Shown here in pieces: positions 34,926-43,790 of a DNA stretch of 46,963 nucleotides (position 1 is its first letter; each line of letters begins with the position of its first letter). The notes beneath the pieces are model-generated. The model did no database searches and was not told the origin of the DNA. It saw only the letters and a list, made by a program, of their open reading frames with translations. A program made the position numbers and the translations under genes. Source of the stretch: an uncultured Saprospiraceae bacterium (lineage in GTDB: Bacteria; Bacteroidota; Bacteroidia; Chitinophagales; Saprospiraceae); the NCBI GenBank assembly GCA_938007965.1, contig CALLMH010000046.1:1-46963 (forward strand), given 5' to 3'.

Positions 34926-37127
34926 ATGGCATCTACACAATTTGACCTAGATAAAGAACTCGAAAAATATTTCGGCTTCAAAGGATTTAAATCTGAACAG
35001 AAAAAAATAATTCAAAGTGTCCTCGACGGCATTGATACTTTTGTAATAATGCCTACCGGAGGAGGAAAGTCCCTTTGCTACCAGCTACCAGCTATATTGC
35101 TGCCTGGATGTGCCATTGTCATATCACCGTTGATAGCACTGATGAAGAATCAAGTGGACTCTATAAGAGGATACAGTAATGACGACAAAATAGCACACTT
35201 CCTCAACTCATCTCTCAATAAGGGGCAGATGAGAGAAGTAAAAAAGGATATAACAGATGGATTTACTAAGTTATTATTCGTAGCGCCAGAGACCCTGACC
35301 AAAGAAGAAAACATTGAATTCTTCAAAAATAGTAACATCTCTTTTGTAGCTGTAGACGAAGCGCACTGTATCTCAGAGTGGGGTCATGACTTCCGTCCAG
35401 AATATAGAAGGATCAAAACCATGATCAAAGGGATCAATTCTGATATACCAGTAATGGCGCTGACCGCTACCGCTACTCCTAAGGTCCAGACAGATATCGT
35501 CAAGAATCTAGACATGGAGAATGAGAATATTTTCATCACTTCATTTAACAGAGATAACTTATACTACGAGGTACGTCCAAAAAGAAAAAAAGAACAAACG
35601 ATAAAAGAAATAGTACAGTATATCAAGAGTATGCCCGGAAAGTCCGGAATCATCTATGTGCAAGCCAGAAAGACTACCGAAGAGATTGCAAAAGTACTGA
35701 ACGTAAATGGTATCAATTCTCTACCCTATCATGCAGGACTAGACCAGAAGACACGATCTGCAGCTCAGGACGGATTCTTGATGGAAGATTGTGAGGTCAT
35801 AGTTGCTACTATCGCTTTCGGTATGGGTATAGATAAACCTGATGTAAGATTTGTCATACACTATGATATTCCTAAAAGTATAGAAAACTACTATCAAGAA
35901 ACGGGAAGAGGAGGTAGAGACGGATTACCAGGTAAGTGTCTTGCGTTTTACTCCTATAAAGATATCCATAAACTTGAAAAATTCCTAAGAGATAAGCCAG
36001 TCGCCGAGCGAGAATTGAGCGCTCAGTTGATGGAAGAAATCATAGCATATGCTGAGACGAGTAGTTGTAGAAGGCATTTCCTTCTTCACTATTTTGGAGA
36101 AAACTATCCAATCAAAGATTGCAATGACCTGTGCGACAATTGCAAACACCCAAAAGAAGAAATAGCCGTCACCGAGGAAATGAAATTGGCCTTGGAATGT
36201 ATAGTGGAACTCAACGAAAACTATACAGTCAAGCATTTGGTAGACTTCGTAATGGGTAAGGCTACCAAGGATATGAAAGATTTCAAATTCGATAAAAAGC
36301 CATTATTCGGTAAAGGGAAAGGAAAAGACGATGTATTTTGGAATTCTATATTCAGACAAGGAATACTTAAAAATTTTATTTTCAAAGAAATAGAACAATA
36401 CGGACTATTAAAGCTAACGGACGACGGACGAGCATTCTTAAAAAAACAACATGAAGTAAAGATTCCACTAAACAGAGATTTCACCAATCAATCTGAAGAT
36501 ATAGTGATCACCAATACAGGAGGTGGCGTTGCATTGGATAGTATATTGATGGACATGCTGATGGATCTTAGAAAGAGAGAGGCCAAAAGAATGAATATCC
36601 AGCCTTGGATCATCTTCCAAGAACCATCACTTCAAGATATGGCTACTTATTATCCAATAAGTAAGGAAGATATGATACAGATCTCCGGAGTCAATACAGG
36701 AAAAGCAATAAAGTATGGGAAGCCATTCTTGGAACTGATCAAAGAATATGTAGAAGAAAATGACATCCATAGGCCTGCGGAATTCGTAATGAAACAGGTG
36801 GCAAACAAATCGAAACATAAAGTAGCAATCATCCAAGGTATAGATCGTAAAATGCCACTCTTCGACCTTGCTCAGAATGCTGGTATGTCTTATGAAGAAC
36901 TACTAGAAGAACTCAACGTAATTGCCGATGGAGGTACTAAGCTCAACATCGACTACTTCATAGAAGACGAAGTAGATGAAGAAGTTATAGAAGAGATATT
37001 TGACTACTTCCATGAGGCTGATTCTGCCAGTATAGAAGATGCATTCAATAGTCTCAAAGATGATGATATAACTATAGATGAGATTCACCTAGCTAGAATC
37101 AAGTTTATGAATGAAGTAGCTAATTAA
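34926..37127 (+). CDS. recQ: ATP-dependent DNA helicase RecQ
   Basis: A 733-residue RecQ helicase, which unwinds DNA 3' to 5' in recombination and repair. Order of elements: Walker A GGGKS (45-49), DEAH at 144-147 in AVDEAHCISEWGHDFRPEY, motif VI QETGRGGRDG, zinc-binding segment (CRRHFLLHYF... DCNDLCDNC), RQC winged-helix region and an HRDC domain around residues 540-615. An additional acidic C-terminal tail follows. The length and domain set match Bacteroidota RecQ. The ATG start is unambiguous. aroQ follows 21 bases later. Confidence 0.95.
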   Translation: MASTQFDLDKELEKYFGFKGFKSEQKKIIQSVLDGIDTFVIMPTGGGKSLCYQLPAILLPGCAIVISPLIALMKNQVDSIRGYSNDDKIAHFLNSSLNKGQMREVKKDITDGFTKLLFVAPETLTKEENIEFFKNSNISFVAVDEAHCISEWGHDFRPEYRRIKTMIKGINSDIPVMALTATATPKVQTDIVKNLDMENENIFITSFNRDNLYYEVRPKRKKEQTIKEIVQYIKSMPGKSGIIYVQARKTTEEIAKVLNVNGINSLPYHAGLDQKTRSAAQDGFLMEDCEVIVATIAFGMGIDKPDVRFVIHYDIPKSIENYYQETGRGGRDGLPGKCLAFYSYKDIHKLEKFLRDKPVAERELSAQLMEEIIAYAETSSCRRHFLLHYFGENYPIKDCNDLCDNCKHPKEEIAVTEEMKLALECIVELNENYTVKHLVDFVMGKATKDMKDFKFDKKPLFGKGKGKDDVFWNSIFRQGILKNFIFKEIEQYGLLKLTDDGRAFLKKQHEVKIPLNRDFTNQSEDIVITNTGGGVALDSILMDMLMDLRKREAKRMNIQPWIIFQEPSLQDMATYYPISKEDMIQISGVNTGKAIKYGKPFLELIKEYVEENDIHRPAEFVMKQVANKSKHKVAIIQGIDRKMPLFDLAQNAGMSYEELLEELNVIADGGTKLNIDYFIEDEVDEEVIEEIFDYFHEADSASIEDAFNSLKDDDITIDEIHLARIKFMNEVAN

Positions 37128-37148
37128 CGTAGTAAATAGTTATTATCA

Positions 37149-37571
37149 TTGAAGAAATTCTTAATCATCAACGGACCTAATCTAAATCTCCTCGGCAAGA
37201 GAGAACCAGAAATATACGGAAGTCAATCGTTTGAAGATTACTTTGAGTTGCTGATAGAAAAATATTCTAAAAGCTGTCACTTAAGTTATTATCAGACCAA
37301 TCATGAGGGCGCTATCATAGATAAAATCCAGGAAGTAGGCTTCGAGATCGATGGAATACTGCTCAATGCGGGAGGATACACCCATACCAGTATAGCTATA
37401 GCCGATTGTATAAGTGCTGTGGACACTCCTGTCATCGAAGTTCACATTTCTGACATAACTAAACGAGAACCTTTTCGAAAGCAATCTTACCTAGAGCTCG
37501 TTTGTAAAGCGTCTATCATGGGGCATGGTCTGAAGAGCTATGATTTAGCTGTTGATTTTCTCCTGGATTGA
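37149..37571 (+). CDS. aroQ: type II 3-dehydroquinate dehydratase
   Basis: A 140-residue dodecameric-type dehydroquinase that catalyses the third step of the shikimate pathway. Features are NGPNLNLLGKREPEIYG with catalytic Tyr23, QTNHEGAIID, the NAGGYTHTSIA loop and VEVHISDI with His99. TTG is the only possible start: in-frame upstream codons reach a TAG without an ATG, and the family's N-terminus begins exactly here. It sits 21 bases after recQ and may share its transcript. Chorismate made downstream also feeds mqnA in this genome. Confidence 0.93.
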   Translation: MKKFLIINGPNLNLLGKREPEIYGSQSFEDYFELLIEKYSKSCHLSYYQTNHEGAIIDKIQEVGFEIDGILLNAGGYTHTSIAIADCISAVDTPVIEVHISDITKREPFRKQSYLELVCKASIMGHGLKSYDLAVDFLLD

Positions 37572-37678
37572 TCATAGCACTTCCTTTCGTAGGATTTTAT
37601 GCGCATTCTGTCTATATGTAGCCGTCTATGAAACTCATCGATCGAGTAATCAGTTTAGCTTTACAACCAACGCTTACT

Positions 37679-39367
37679 ATGAAATACTCATTGAACCTCA
37701 GTCTCTTCGTTTTAATAATTCTCATTTTTTCATCTGCAATCTACAGTCAGGATTTCAATATCACTAATTATGATATCTCTATGGATATCAATACGGATGG
37801 TTCTCTTGATATCGTAGAAAACATAGCTGTAAATTTCGCAAAGAAAAAGCGAGGTATTTATAGATCTATTCCTTACAAATATAAAAAAGATGGTAAAACT
37901 GTAAAATTAGGCATTACAGATATTGAAGTAGATGATTATAAGCATGCTATATCCTGGAGAAATGGCAACCTAATTATTAAAATAGGTGATAAAAAAATCT
38001 ATCTAGAAGGTGATCAACAATACACTATATCCTATAAAATAGAAAATGGTATTCAATCCTACAGCGAATATCAAGAATTGTATTTTGACCTAATCGGAAA
38101 TGATTGGAAGACTGAAATAAACCAACTTACATATCAAATCAATCTTCCAAAAAGTATTAGCATAAATAGTGATGATCTAAGATCAACAATAGGATATAAA
38201 AATAAAAATAGCGAAGGACTATCAATCTATCAGAGCACAACAACTACCATCAAAGGCAGAACAAATAGAATACTCAAAGAAGGCGAAGGGGCCACGATCG
38301 CAATAAAATTTCCTAAATCGTATCTGTCAGTTGCTGAATTAGCTAATAATGGATACAGGCAAAAATTACTAAAAGAAGAGATGGACAAAGTTCCTCAAAA
38401 TCCTTGGTTGGTTTTGATACCTATGGGACTTTTTGGATTCTTTGTAGAAACATGGAGAAGAATTTTTGGTAGTAAACACAAAATCGACGATCAAGAGACT
38501 TACGCTTATCCTCCCGAAGGATTGACCGCAGCCCATGTTGGTTCTTATGTAGATCAAGTTAGCAATACGAGGGATATTGTCTCTTGTATTCCATATTGGG
38601 CAAGTGAGGGATACTTAAAAATGGACTATAGTGAAAATGATACTTTACTTACAAAAACCAGAGATCTCCCTATAGATTTCCCTAGTTATGAGCACCTCCT
38701 ATTTAATGAATTATTCAAAGATGGTGACATTAGGCGCATATCAAGTTTGAAGGAAAAATTCTATACTACGCTACATCAATCCAAATCACTACTCACCAAA
38801 GAAGTACATGACCAAGGCTACTACAAGGAATCTTATATATATTGGTTCAAAACCTGGAGAATAGTCATATTCCCATTCTCTATGTTTGTTTTAGCGGGTG
38901 TTACATTCTTCGTGTTACAACAAATTCCTATGGGTATTGCTTTTGTGGTCTTGGGAGTTGTTGGGTTATTATTTGGTTTGGGAAAAAAACCTCTTTCTGA
39001 ATATGGCAAGGAGGTAAAATACAAATTAGATGGGCTGAAGAAATTCTTAGAAGAAGTGCCTGTAAGTGAAATTGAAAGTTTGGTAAAACATGATCCAGCA
39101 TACTTCGAGAAGATGTTACCGTACGCAGTAGCTTTTGGTATCGAAAAGAACTTTATTCCAAAATTCGTCACAGCTATGAATCACATGCCCACCTGGTATA
39201 CCACATCCACGGGTACTAATTCATTTAGTGATTTTCAAAACGTGTTTTCAGCTGAAACCATATCATCGGCGTTTTCGGCTGCACCTGCTAATAGTTCACA
39301 TAGTACTTCTGGTGGTGGATTTAGTTCTGGCGGTGGAATTGGCGGAGGAGGAGGCGGCAGTTGGTGA
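37679..39367 (+). CDS. DUF2207 domain membrane protein
   Basis: A 562-residue protein of the DUF2207 (YciQ-like) family. The ATG at 37679 gives a good signal peptide (LNLSLFVLIILIFSSAIYS, then QDFNI), whereas the in-frame ATG at 37628 would add 17 residues before it. The N-terminal domain (about 22-215) is beta-rich. A hydrophobic segment follows near 235-255, and two more lie at about 390-435. The protein ends in a glycine-rich tail with GGGGGGSW, the typical family terminus. It is probably anchored in the inner membrane with the large domain outside. Function unknown. Confidence 0.85.
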   Translation: MKYSLNLSLFVLIILIFSSAIYSQDFNITNYDISMDINTDGSLDIVENIAVNFAKKKRGIYRSIPYKYKKDGKTVKLGITDIEVDDYKHAISWRNGNLIIKIGDKKIYLEGDQQYTISYKIENGIQSYSEYQELYFDLIGNDWKTEINQLTYQINLPKSISINSDDLRSTIGYKNKNSEGLSIYQSTTTTIKGRTNRILKEGEGATIAIKFPKSYLSVAELANNGYRQKLLKEEMDKVPQNPWLVLIPMGLFGFFVETWRRIFGSKHKIDDQETYAYPPEGLTAAHVGSYVDQVSNTRDIVSCIPYWASEGYLKMDYSENDTLLTKTRDLPIDFPSYEHLLFNELFKDGDIRRISSLKEKFYTTLHQSKSLLTKEVHDQGYYKESYIYWFKTWRIVIFPFSMFVLAGVTFFVLQQIPMGIAFVVLGVVGLLFGLGKKPLSEYGKEVKYKLDGLKKFLEEVPVSEIESLVKHDPAYFEKMLPYAVAFGIEKNFIPKFVTAMNHMPTWYTTSTGTNSFSDFQNVFSAETISSAFSAAPANSSHSTSGGGFSSGGGIGGGGGGSW

Positions 39368-39424
39368 TCAATAGGAATATTCTCAAATAACGTAACCCTT
39401 ATGAACGCATTAAAACTCAGTGCC

Positions 39425-39931
39425 TCAATAAAAATTGAGGTTTGGGCTTGGACTATCCTCTCCTACTGGCCATTTATTTAGGATTGCCTTTGCTCGATAT
39501 TCAAATATTTCTCGCAATTGACTTTCTACAAACATCACATTAGCGATCCTTCCTAGAATGCCTAACGGAACTCCATAATTGACTATATCACGCATAATTA
39601 CTCCACCGTCGACCTTCTCAAAATGATGTTGATGATGCCACATATTGTAAGGGCCAAATTTCTGTTGATCTACAAAATAAACCTTATCTTCTACATGTGA
39701 TATCTCTGTACACCACCTCATCTTGATATTGAGAAGCGGGGAGATTATATATGTAATCAACATTCCCGCATACATTTTATCGGAAGACTTAGAGGTAATA
39801 TTAAACTTCATCCGAGGGGGAGTTATTTCCTTCAGATTATCGGGAGACGAAAAGAATGCCCACGCCTCATCTACAGTAATAGGAATGAATTGTTCCGCTT
39901 CTAATCGGTATAACTTCTGAAATAAGGCCAT
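39425..39931 (-). CDS. SRPBCC (START-like) ligand-binding family protein
   Basis: A 168-residue cytosolic protein. The start at the second in-frame candidate (ATG 39931) gives MALFQKLYRLEAEQFIPI. A TTG two codons earlier is less likely. The pattern FIPITVDEAWAFFSSPDNLKEITPP... is the first strand and helix of the SRPBCC fold, and MWHHQHHFE... VIMRDIVNYGVPLG continues as in the YfcH-associated/cyclase-like group. A ligand pocket is expected but no ligand can be named. A short inverted repeat (39423-39440) overlaps the stop codon. Confidence 0.78.
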   Translation of the reverse strand: MALFQKLYRLEAEQFIPITVDEAWAFFSSPDNLKEITPPRMKFNITSKSSDKMYAGMLITYIISPLLNIKMRWCTEISHVEDKVYFVDQQKFGPYNMWHHQHHFEKVDGGVIMRDIVNYGVPLGILGRIANVMFVESQLREIFEYRAKAILNKWPVGEDSPSPNLNFY

Positions 39932-39985
39932 AAACAAAAGAAAGGTAAAACTTATTTTGGGTCTTCAAATCGCAAAAAAATGAAA

Positions 39986-40459
39986 CTACTTCGAGAATAA
40001 TTCGTCGATCAGTTCGTCCCTACTTGTTGGGTTATAGTTTACTCTGCATCCACCTAGTCCACTCGCCATGATACTGATACAATTTCCTACATCATCTTCA
40101 GAATCATCATGACCAAGTTTCAAAAAACAATGACCCAATTCATGAAACATTACATATTCTTTCTCTAGTGTGGTGGCAGTTTTCCAATAAGGCTTATCTA
40201 AAAAAATCTGCGGAGAATCATCATTATCTTCATTTCTCCTACAAGCACCAAGCACACCATCACTAGCAATACTCTGTATATATCCTTCTATTTGTTCTTC
40301 TGCATTATCGAAAACAATTCCCCTTTTGGCAGCCTCTTCAGCGAATGATTCGTAGAATGGCACGAGCTCTTCGTCCACAATAACTCCATCCACCTTATGA
40401 GTACAAGCAGTTATAAAAAAGCAAAAAGCCAGTAATGAAGTAAATCTAATGAAAAACAT
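39986..40459 (-). CDS. lipoprotein with HELGH zinc-metallopeptidase motif
   Basis: A 157-residue protein starting at the ATG that gives a lipoprotein signal (MFFIRFTSLLAFCFFITAC). The longer frame (40495) puts an implausible leader before it. The motif YVMFHELGHCFLKLGHDD carries HExxH and a nearby His, as in zincin metallopeptidases, and MASGLGG-like residues follow. This is typical of small putative metallopeptidases of Bacteroidota. It would act on the periplasmic face or outside the cell. Substrate unknown. Confidence 0.75.
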   Translation of the reverse strand: MFFIRFTSLLAFCFFITACTHKVDGVIVDEELVPFYESFAEEAAKRGIVFDNAEEQIEGYIQSIASDGVLGACRRNEDNDDSPQIFLDKPYWKTATTLEKEYVMFHELGHCFLKLGHDDSEDDVGNCISIMASGLGGCRVNYNPTSRDELIDELFSK

Positions 40460-40616
40460 AGGTTTGAATTGTATTTGTAAATCTAATGTAAGCATATATT
40501 GCTACAGTGTGCTTAAAATTTCTGTATGTAACTACTTAACGTAAATAATTATCATTTAGATTACATATAGAGGTCATTTTTTTATCGTTCTACACGACAC
40601 TAAGGACATTCGATAC

Positions 40617-42914
40617 TCAATTTTGAATGATCTCTAGCGTAACGATTATATTCTTCGATACGGGTGTATGCGTTATTTTATGAGCATGATCTATTGGCAC
40701 CAAAGGATTTGCCTCTGGAAAATAAGCCATCAAATTACGTGATGGAATATCATAAGGAACTATCATAAAATCATAAATACTTCTACGCTCACCATTATAA
40801 TCACTATGTACATTTACCCTATCCTTAGCCCTTAGTCCGATGTATTTCATATCAGCCTTATTCATAAAAATAATATTTCTACCATTTTTGATTCCTCGAT
40901 AGCGATCGTCTAAGCCGTATAAAGTAGTGTTGTACTGATCATGAGCTCTGACTGTACCTAGCTGAAATTCTCCATCTGCCAAATGATTAACAGGAAGATC
41001 ATTCACAGTGAAAATCGCCTTGCCTTCACTTGTTTTGAAATTTCTTTCTTTCACACCATTAGGAAGATAAAAACCACTTTTTTCTCGCACTCGCTCATTA
41101 TAATTTTCGAATCCTGGGATTACCTCTTCGATCTTATCTCTGATATTATCATAATTACTTCTATAGCTATCCCAATCAATATTTACTTTATCTGAATTAG
41201 CGAATAGTGCATTGCCTATGCCACACACTACCGCAACTTCACTGAGTTGATGCTCAGATTTTGGCGCCAAGACTCCTTTAGAATTCTGCACTACACCCAT
41301 ACTATTTTCTGTACTCACGAACTGATATCCAGACTCTTGCATATCGATCTCAGATCTACCTAATACTGGGAGTATCAAGGCACGTTTCCCATGGACTATA
41401 TGTGACCGATTCGGCTTAGTCGATATATGTACTGTAAGGTTGCATCGTCTCAATCCCTCGGCACAATAATCTGTGTCGGGAACTGCCGAAACAAAGTTTC
41501 CGCCCATTCCTATGAATACTTTTGCCTTACCTGCATGCATTGCCTTGATGGCGGGGACCGTAGCGTATCCTTCCTCTCTAGGTATATCTGTCTGAAATGC
41601 TTTTTCCAAATTGGACAAGAATGACTCGCCCATTTTCTCCCAGATACCCATAGTTCTGTCGCCTTGTACATTACTATGTCCTCTTACTGGACATACACCT
41701 GCAGCTTTCTTCCCTATTGATCCTCGCAATAATAGTAAATTCACAATTTCCCGTATCGTCTCTACGCCATTTGCATGTTGAGTGATACCCATAGCCCAAC
41801 AGATGATCATATTTTTACCAGCGCAGATCATATCTACAGCTTTTACAATCTCTAATTCCGATATACCAGAATCCTTAATACATCTCTGAAAGTCTATTTT
41901 TTTTATACTTTCAATTAAATCTTCATATCCTACAGTGTATTCTCTGATAAAATGATGATCGAATACGCCTCCATCGGCCTCTTCTCTTTGAAGTAAGAGA
42001 TAAATAATAGCCTTAAGCAATGCCATGTCGCCATTGATTTTTACGTGAAGGTATAGGTCTGTCAAGTCTACCCCTCCAAACAATAAACGCATCGGCTTCT
42101 GAGGATTTGTATATTTTATAAGTCCTGCTTCTTTCAGTGGGTTTACCGATATGATCTTACCCCCATTCAGCTTACAATTCTCTAAAGCTGTCAACATCCT
42201 AGGATGATTGGTGCCAGGGTTTTGCCCCATCACTATAATGAGATCTGCGTTGTGCAAATCTTCCAAGGAAACTGATCCTTTACCTATACCTAGCACTTCA
42301 CTGAGTGCAGCACCTGAAGTCTCATGGCACATATTGGAGCAATCTGGCAGATTATTAGTACCGTAAGCTCTCGCCAGTAATCCATACATGAACGCCGCTT
42401 CATTACTCGTCCGACCACTCGTGTAGAACACAGCTTCGTTGGGACTGGAAAGACCATTCAACTCTTCAGCTATGACCTCAAATGCTCGTTCCCAAGATGT
42501 CTCTTTATAATGCGTGCCCCCTTTCTCAAGCAACATAGGGTGTGTTATTCTTCCCGCTTTTCCTAGTTTGAATTCTGTCATCGCACCCAACTCATCTATT
42601 GAATACTTAGCAAAAAAATCAGGATCAGCTTTTGCAACAGTCGCCTCCTCTGCAAGGGCTTTTATTCCATTTTCGCAATATTCACCGATCGAAGACCGAT
42701 CATCATCAGGATCTGGCCACGCGCATCCTGCACAATCAAATCCTGACTGTTGATTCATTTTGAGTGATGCTTTGAGCGCATCAGGCATGTCCATATACTT
42801 CCTCATGTGCTCCACAGAACCTAATATTGCTGGAAATCCAACGGAGGTCTTAGAAGCGGCATCAATCTTCAAATTGGTGTTAGTATTTGGAAATCTTTCT
42901 TTTTTACTCTTCAT
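40617..42914 (-). CDS. FdhF/YdeP family molybdopterin oxidoreductase
   Basis: A 765-residue molybdopterin enzyme of the YdeP group of formate-dehydrogenase-like proteins. The N-terminus has FDCAGCAWPDP (Cys61, Cys64), then DCSNMCHETSG (Cys192, Cys196) and the cofactor-binding GQNPGTNHPRML, CWAMGITQH and GVCPVRGHSNVQGDRTMG blocks, with a C-terminal aspartate decarboxylase-like barrel (VRAHDQYNTTLYG). It lacks the ferredoxin cluster domains of NADH-linked formate dehydrogenases. The physiological reaction of YdeP proteins is uncertain. In E. coli the gene is linked to acid resistance. No FdhD or electron-carrier gene is adjacent here. Confidence 0.9.
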   Translation of the reverse strand: MKSKKERFPNTNTNLKIDAASKTSVGFPAILGSVEHMRKYMDMPDALKASLKMNQQSGFDCAGCAWPDPDDDRSSIGEYCENGIKALAEEATVAKADPDFFAKYSIDELGAMTEFKLGKAGRITHPMLLEKGGTHYKETSWERAFEVIAEELNGLSSPNEAVFYTSGRTSNEAAFMYGLLARAYGTNNLPDCSNMCHETSGAALSEVLGIGKGSVSLEDLHNADLIIVMGQNPGTNHPRMLTALENCKLNGGKIISVNPLKEAGLIKYTNPQKPMRLLFGGVDLTDLYLHVKINGDMALLKAIIYLLLQREEADGGVFDHHFIREYTVGYEDLIESIKKIDFQRCIKDSGISELEIVKAVDMICAGKNMIICWAMGITQHANGVETIREIVNLLLLRGSIGKKAAGVCPVRGHSNVQGDRTMGIWEKMGESFLSNLEKAFQTDIPREEGYATVPAIKAMHAGKAKVFIGMGGNFVSAVPDTDYCAEGLRRCNLTVHISTKPNRSHIVHGKRALILPVLGRSEIDMQESGYQFVSTENSMGVVQNSKGVLAPKSEHQLSEVAVVCGIGNALFANSDKVNIDWDSYRSNYDNIRDKIEEVIPGFENYNERVREKSGFYLPNGVKERNFKTSEGKAIFTVNDLPVNHLADGEFQLGTVRAHDQYNTTLYGLDDRYRGIKNGRNIIFMNKADMKYIGLRAKDRVNVHSDYNGERRSIYDFMIVPYDIPSRNLMAYFPEANPLVPIDHAHKITHTPVSKNIIVTLEIIQN

Positions 42915-43369
42915 CGGATTCGTACTCTAGATCAATCAAATTAACAAATTTCGATTGATTATATAATTATTATTGCATCTAATATCGTACAATTAAGTCA
43001 ATAATGTATTCTTAATTCAAATTATAAAAAAATTACATAAGATAGATACTGTTTACCTAACTTTTAATGTTGCATTTTACTCTTATACGCCTAAGCTAAA
43101 TAGCACCATCTGCTTTATATCCCTGTCATTCTTCAGTACAAAGGTCTAATGCATAATGCGGGTCAAACAATCGAGTTTAAAATACGTGCTAAAAAAAATA
43201 ATATATTTTTAAGCGGCAGGACACTTTCATAATTTTTTCAATTTCAAGTACTTAAGTTTAAATCATCATTGCGCAAAAATCTTCCCACTATTTTTTCTGA
43301 ATTTATATTAGGAAATTAAAATTATCGCTATATATTTGCATCGCTTTAGGAAACTAAACAAACCTAACT
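42915..43369. other. intergenic region before tRNA-Glu
   Basis: These 455 bases have no plausible reading frame. They hold the putative promoter of the leftward molybdopterin gene and the tRNA promoter listed separately. Nothing else was identified. Confidence 0.5.
43331..43338 (+). promoter_or_regulatory. -7 promoter element of tRNA-Glu
   Basis: TATATTTG matches TAnnTTTG exactly and lies 31 bases before the mature tRNA start, a distance expected for a short leader. No strong -33 element is seen at the usual spacing. Confidence 0.5.
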
Positions 43370-43441
43370 GGCCCGTTCGTCTAGGGGTTAGGACGCCAGG
43401 TTTTCATCCTGGTAGCAGGGGTTCAAATCCCCTACGGGCTA
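43370..43441 (+). tRNA. tRNA-Glu (anticodon UUC)
   Basis: A 72-base tRNA. The acceptor stem is GGCCCGT paired with ACGGGCT (one G-U pair). The anticodon stem CCAGG/CCTGG encloses loop TTTTCAT with anticodon TTC at 43403-43405. The T-arm AGGGG-TTCAAAT-CCCCT is intact. CCA is not encoded. It should be functional. Its 3' end is the kind of sequence used by integrases, and the genes downstream look acquired. Confidence 0.97.
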
Positions 43442-43456
43442 CAAGCTTTCGAGCAT

Positions 43457-43493
43457 AATCCCCGCAAGTGTTAAACTTGTGGGGATTTTTTTT
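43457..43493 (+). terminator. intrinsic terminator after tRNA-Glu
   Basis: ATCCCCGCAAG pairs with CTTGTGGGGAT (one G-U pair) around a seven-base loop and is followed by seven T. It ends the tRNA transcript. Confidence 0.9.
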
Positions 43494-43578
43494 GTGGTGA
43501 TAATATAGATGGCATCGCTTGGAGCGATAACATCTATCTATAGTAACCTTTCTTCATTAATCACTTCACCTTTGATAT

Positions 43579-43765
43579 GTGATAGATATTAAAGATGAAG
43601 AGTACTTGAAAGCATTCGGGATGAACTTTAGAAAGATTTGGAAGGAGAAAGGTTTGTCACAGATAGGAAGAATCGAGCGTGGTGAGGTTAATCCTGCGAT
43701 ATGTACGGTTAAGATGATTGCTGAAGGGTTTAAATATAGAACCTAGCAAACTATTTGATTTATAA
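43579..43765 (+). pseudogene. degenerate Xre-family HTH regulator remnant
   Basis: The sequence reads as the start of a small helix-turn-helix regulator: a GTG start, then YLKAFGMNFRKIWKEKGLSQ, followed at once by IGRIERGEVNPAICTVKMIAEGFK. Compared with the usual family, helix 2 and the beginning of the recognition helix are missing between LSQ and IGRIERGE, consistent with deletion between two short LSQ-encoding repeats. A one-base shift after GFK (near 43735) then gives TAG at 43744. In the next frame the normal ending IEPSKLFDL followed by TAA (43763) is still readable. Two independent lesions make loss of function likely. It lies just downstream of the tRNA, where island regulators often sit. 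Confidence 0.8.
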
Positions 43766-43790
43766 ATTTTATAGCTACATAACGGTAACT

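Noticed and set aside
39423-39440. Inverted repeat CCTCAAT / ATTGAGG as a terminator between DUF2207 and SRPBCC genes
   Set aside because: The repeat overlaps the end of the SRPBCC coding sequence and no T-run follows on either strand, so it is at best a weak structure.
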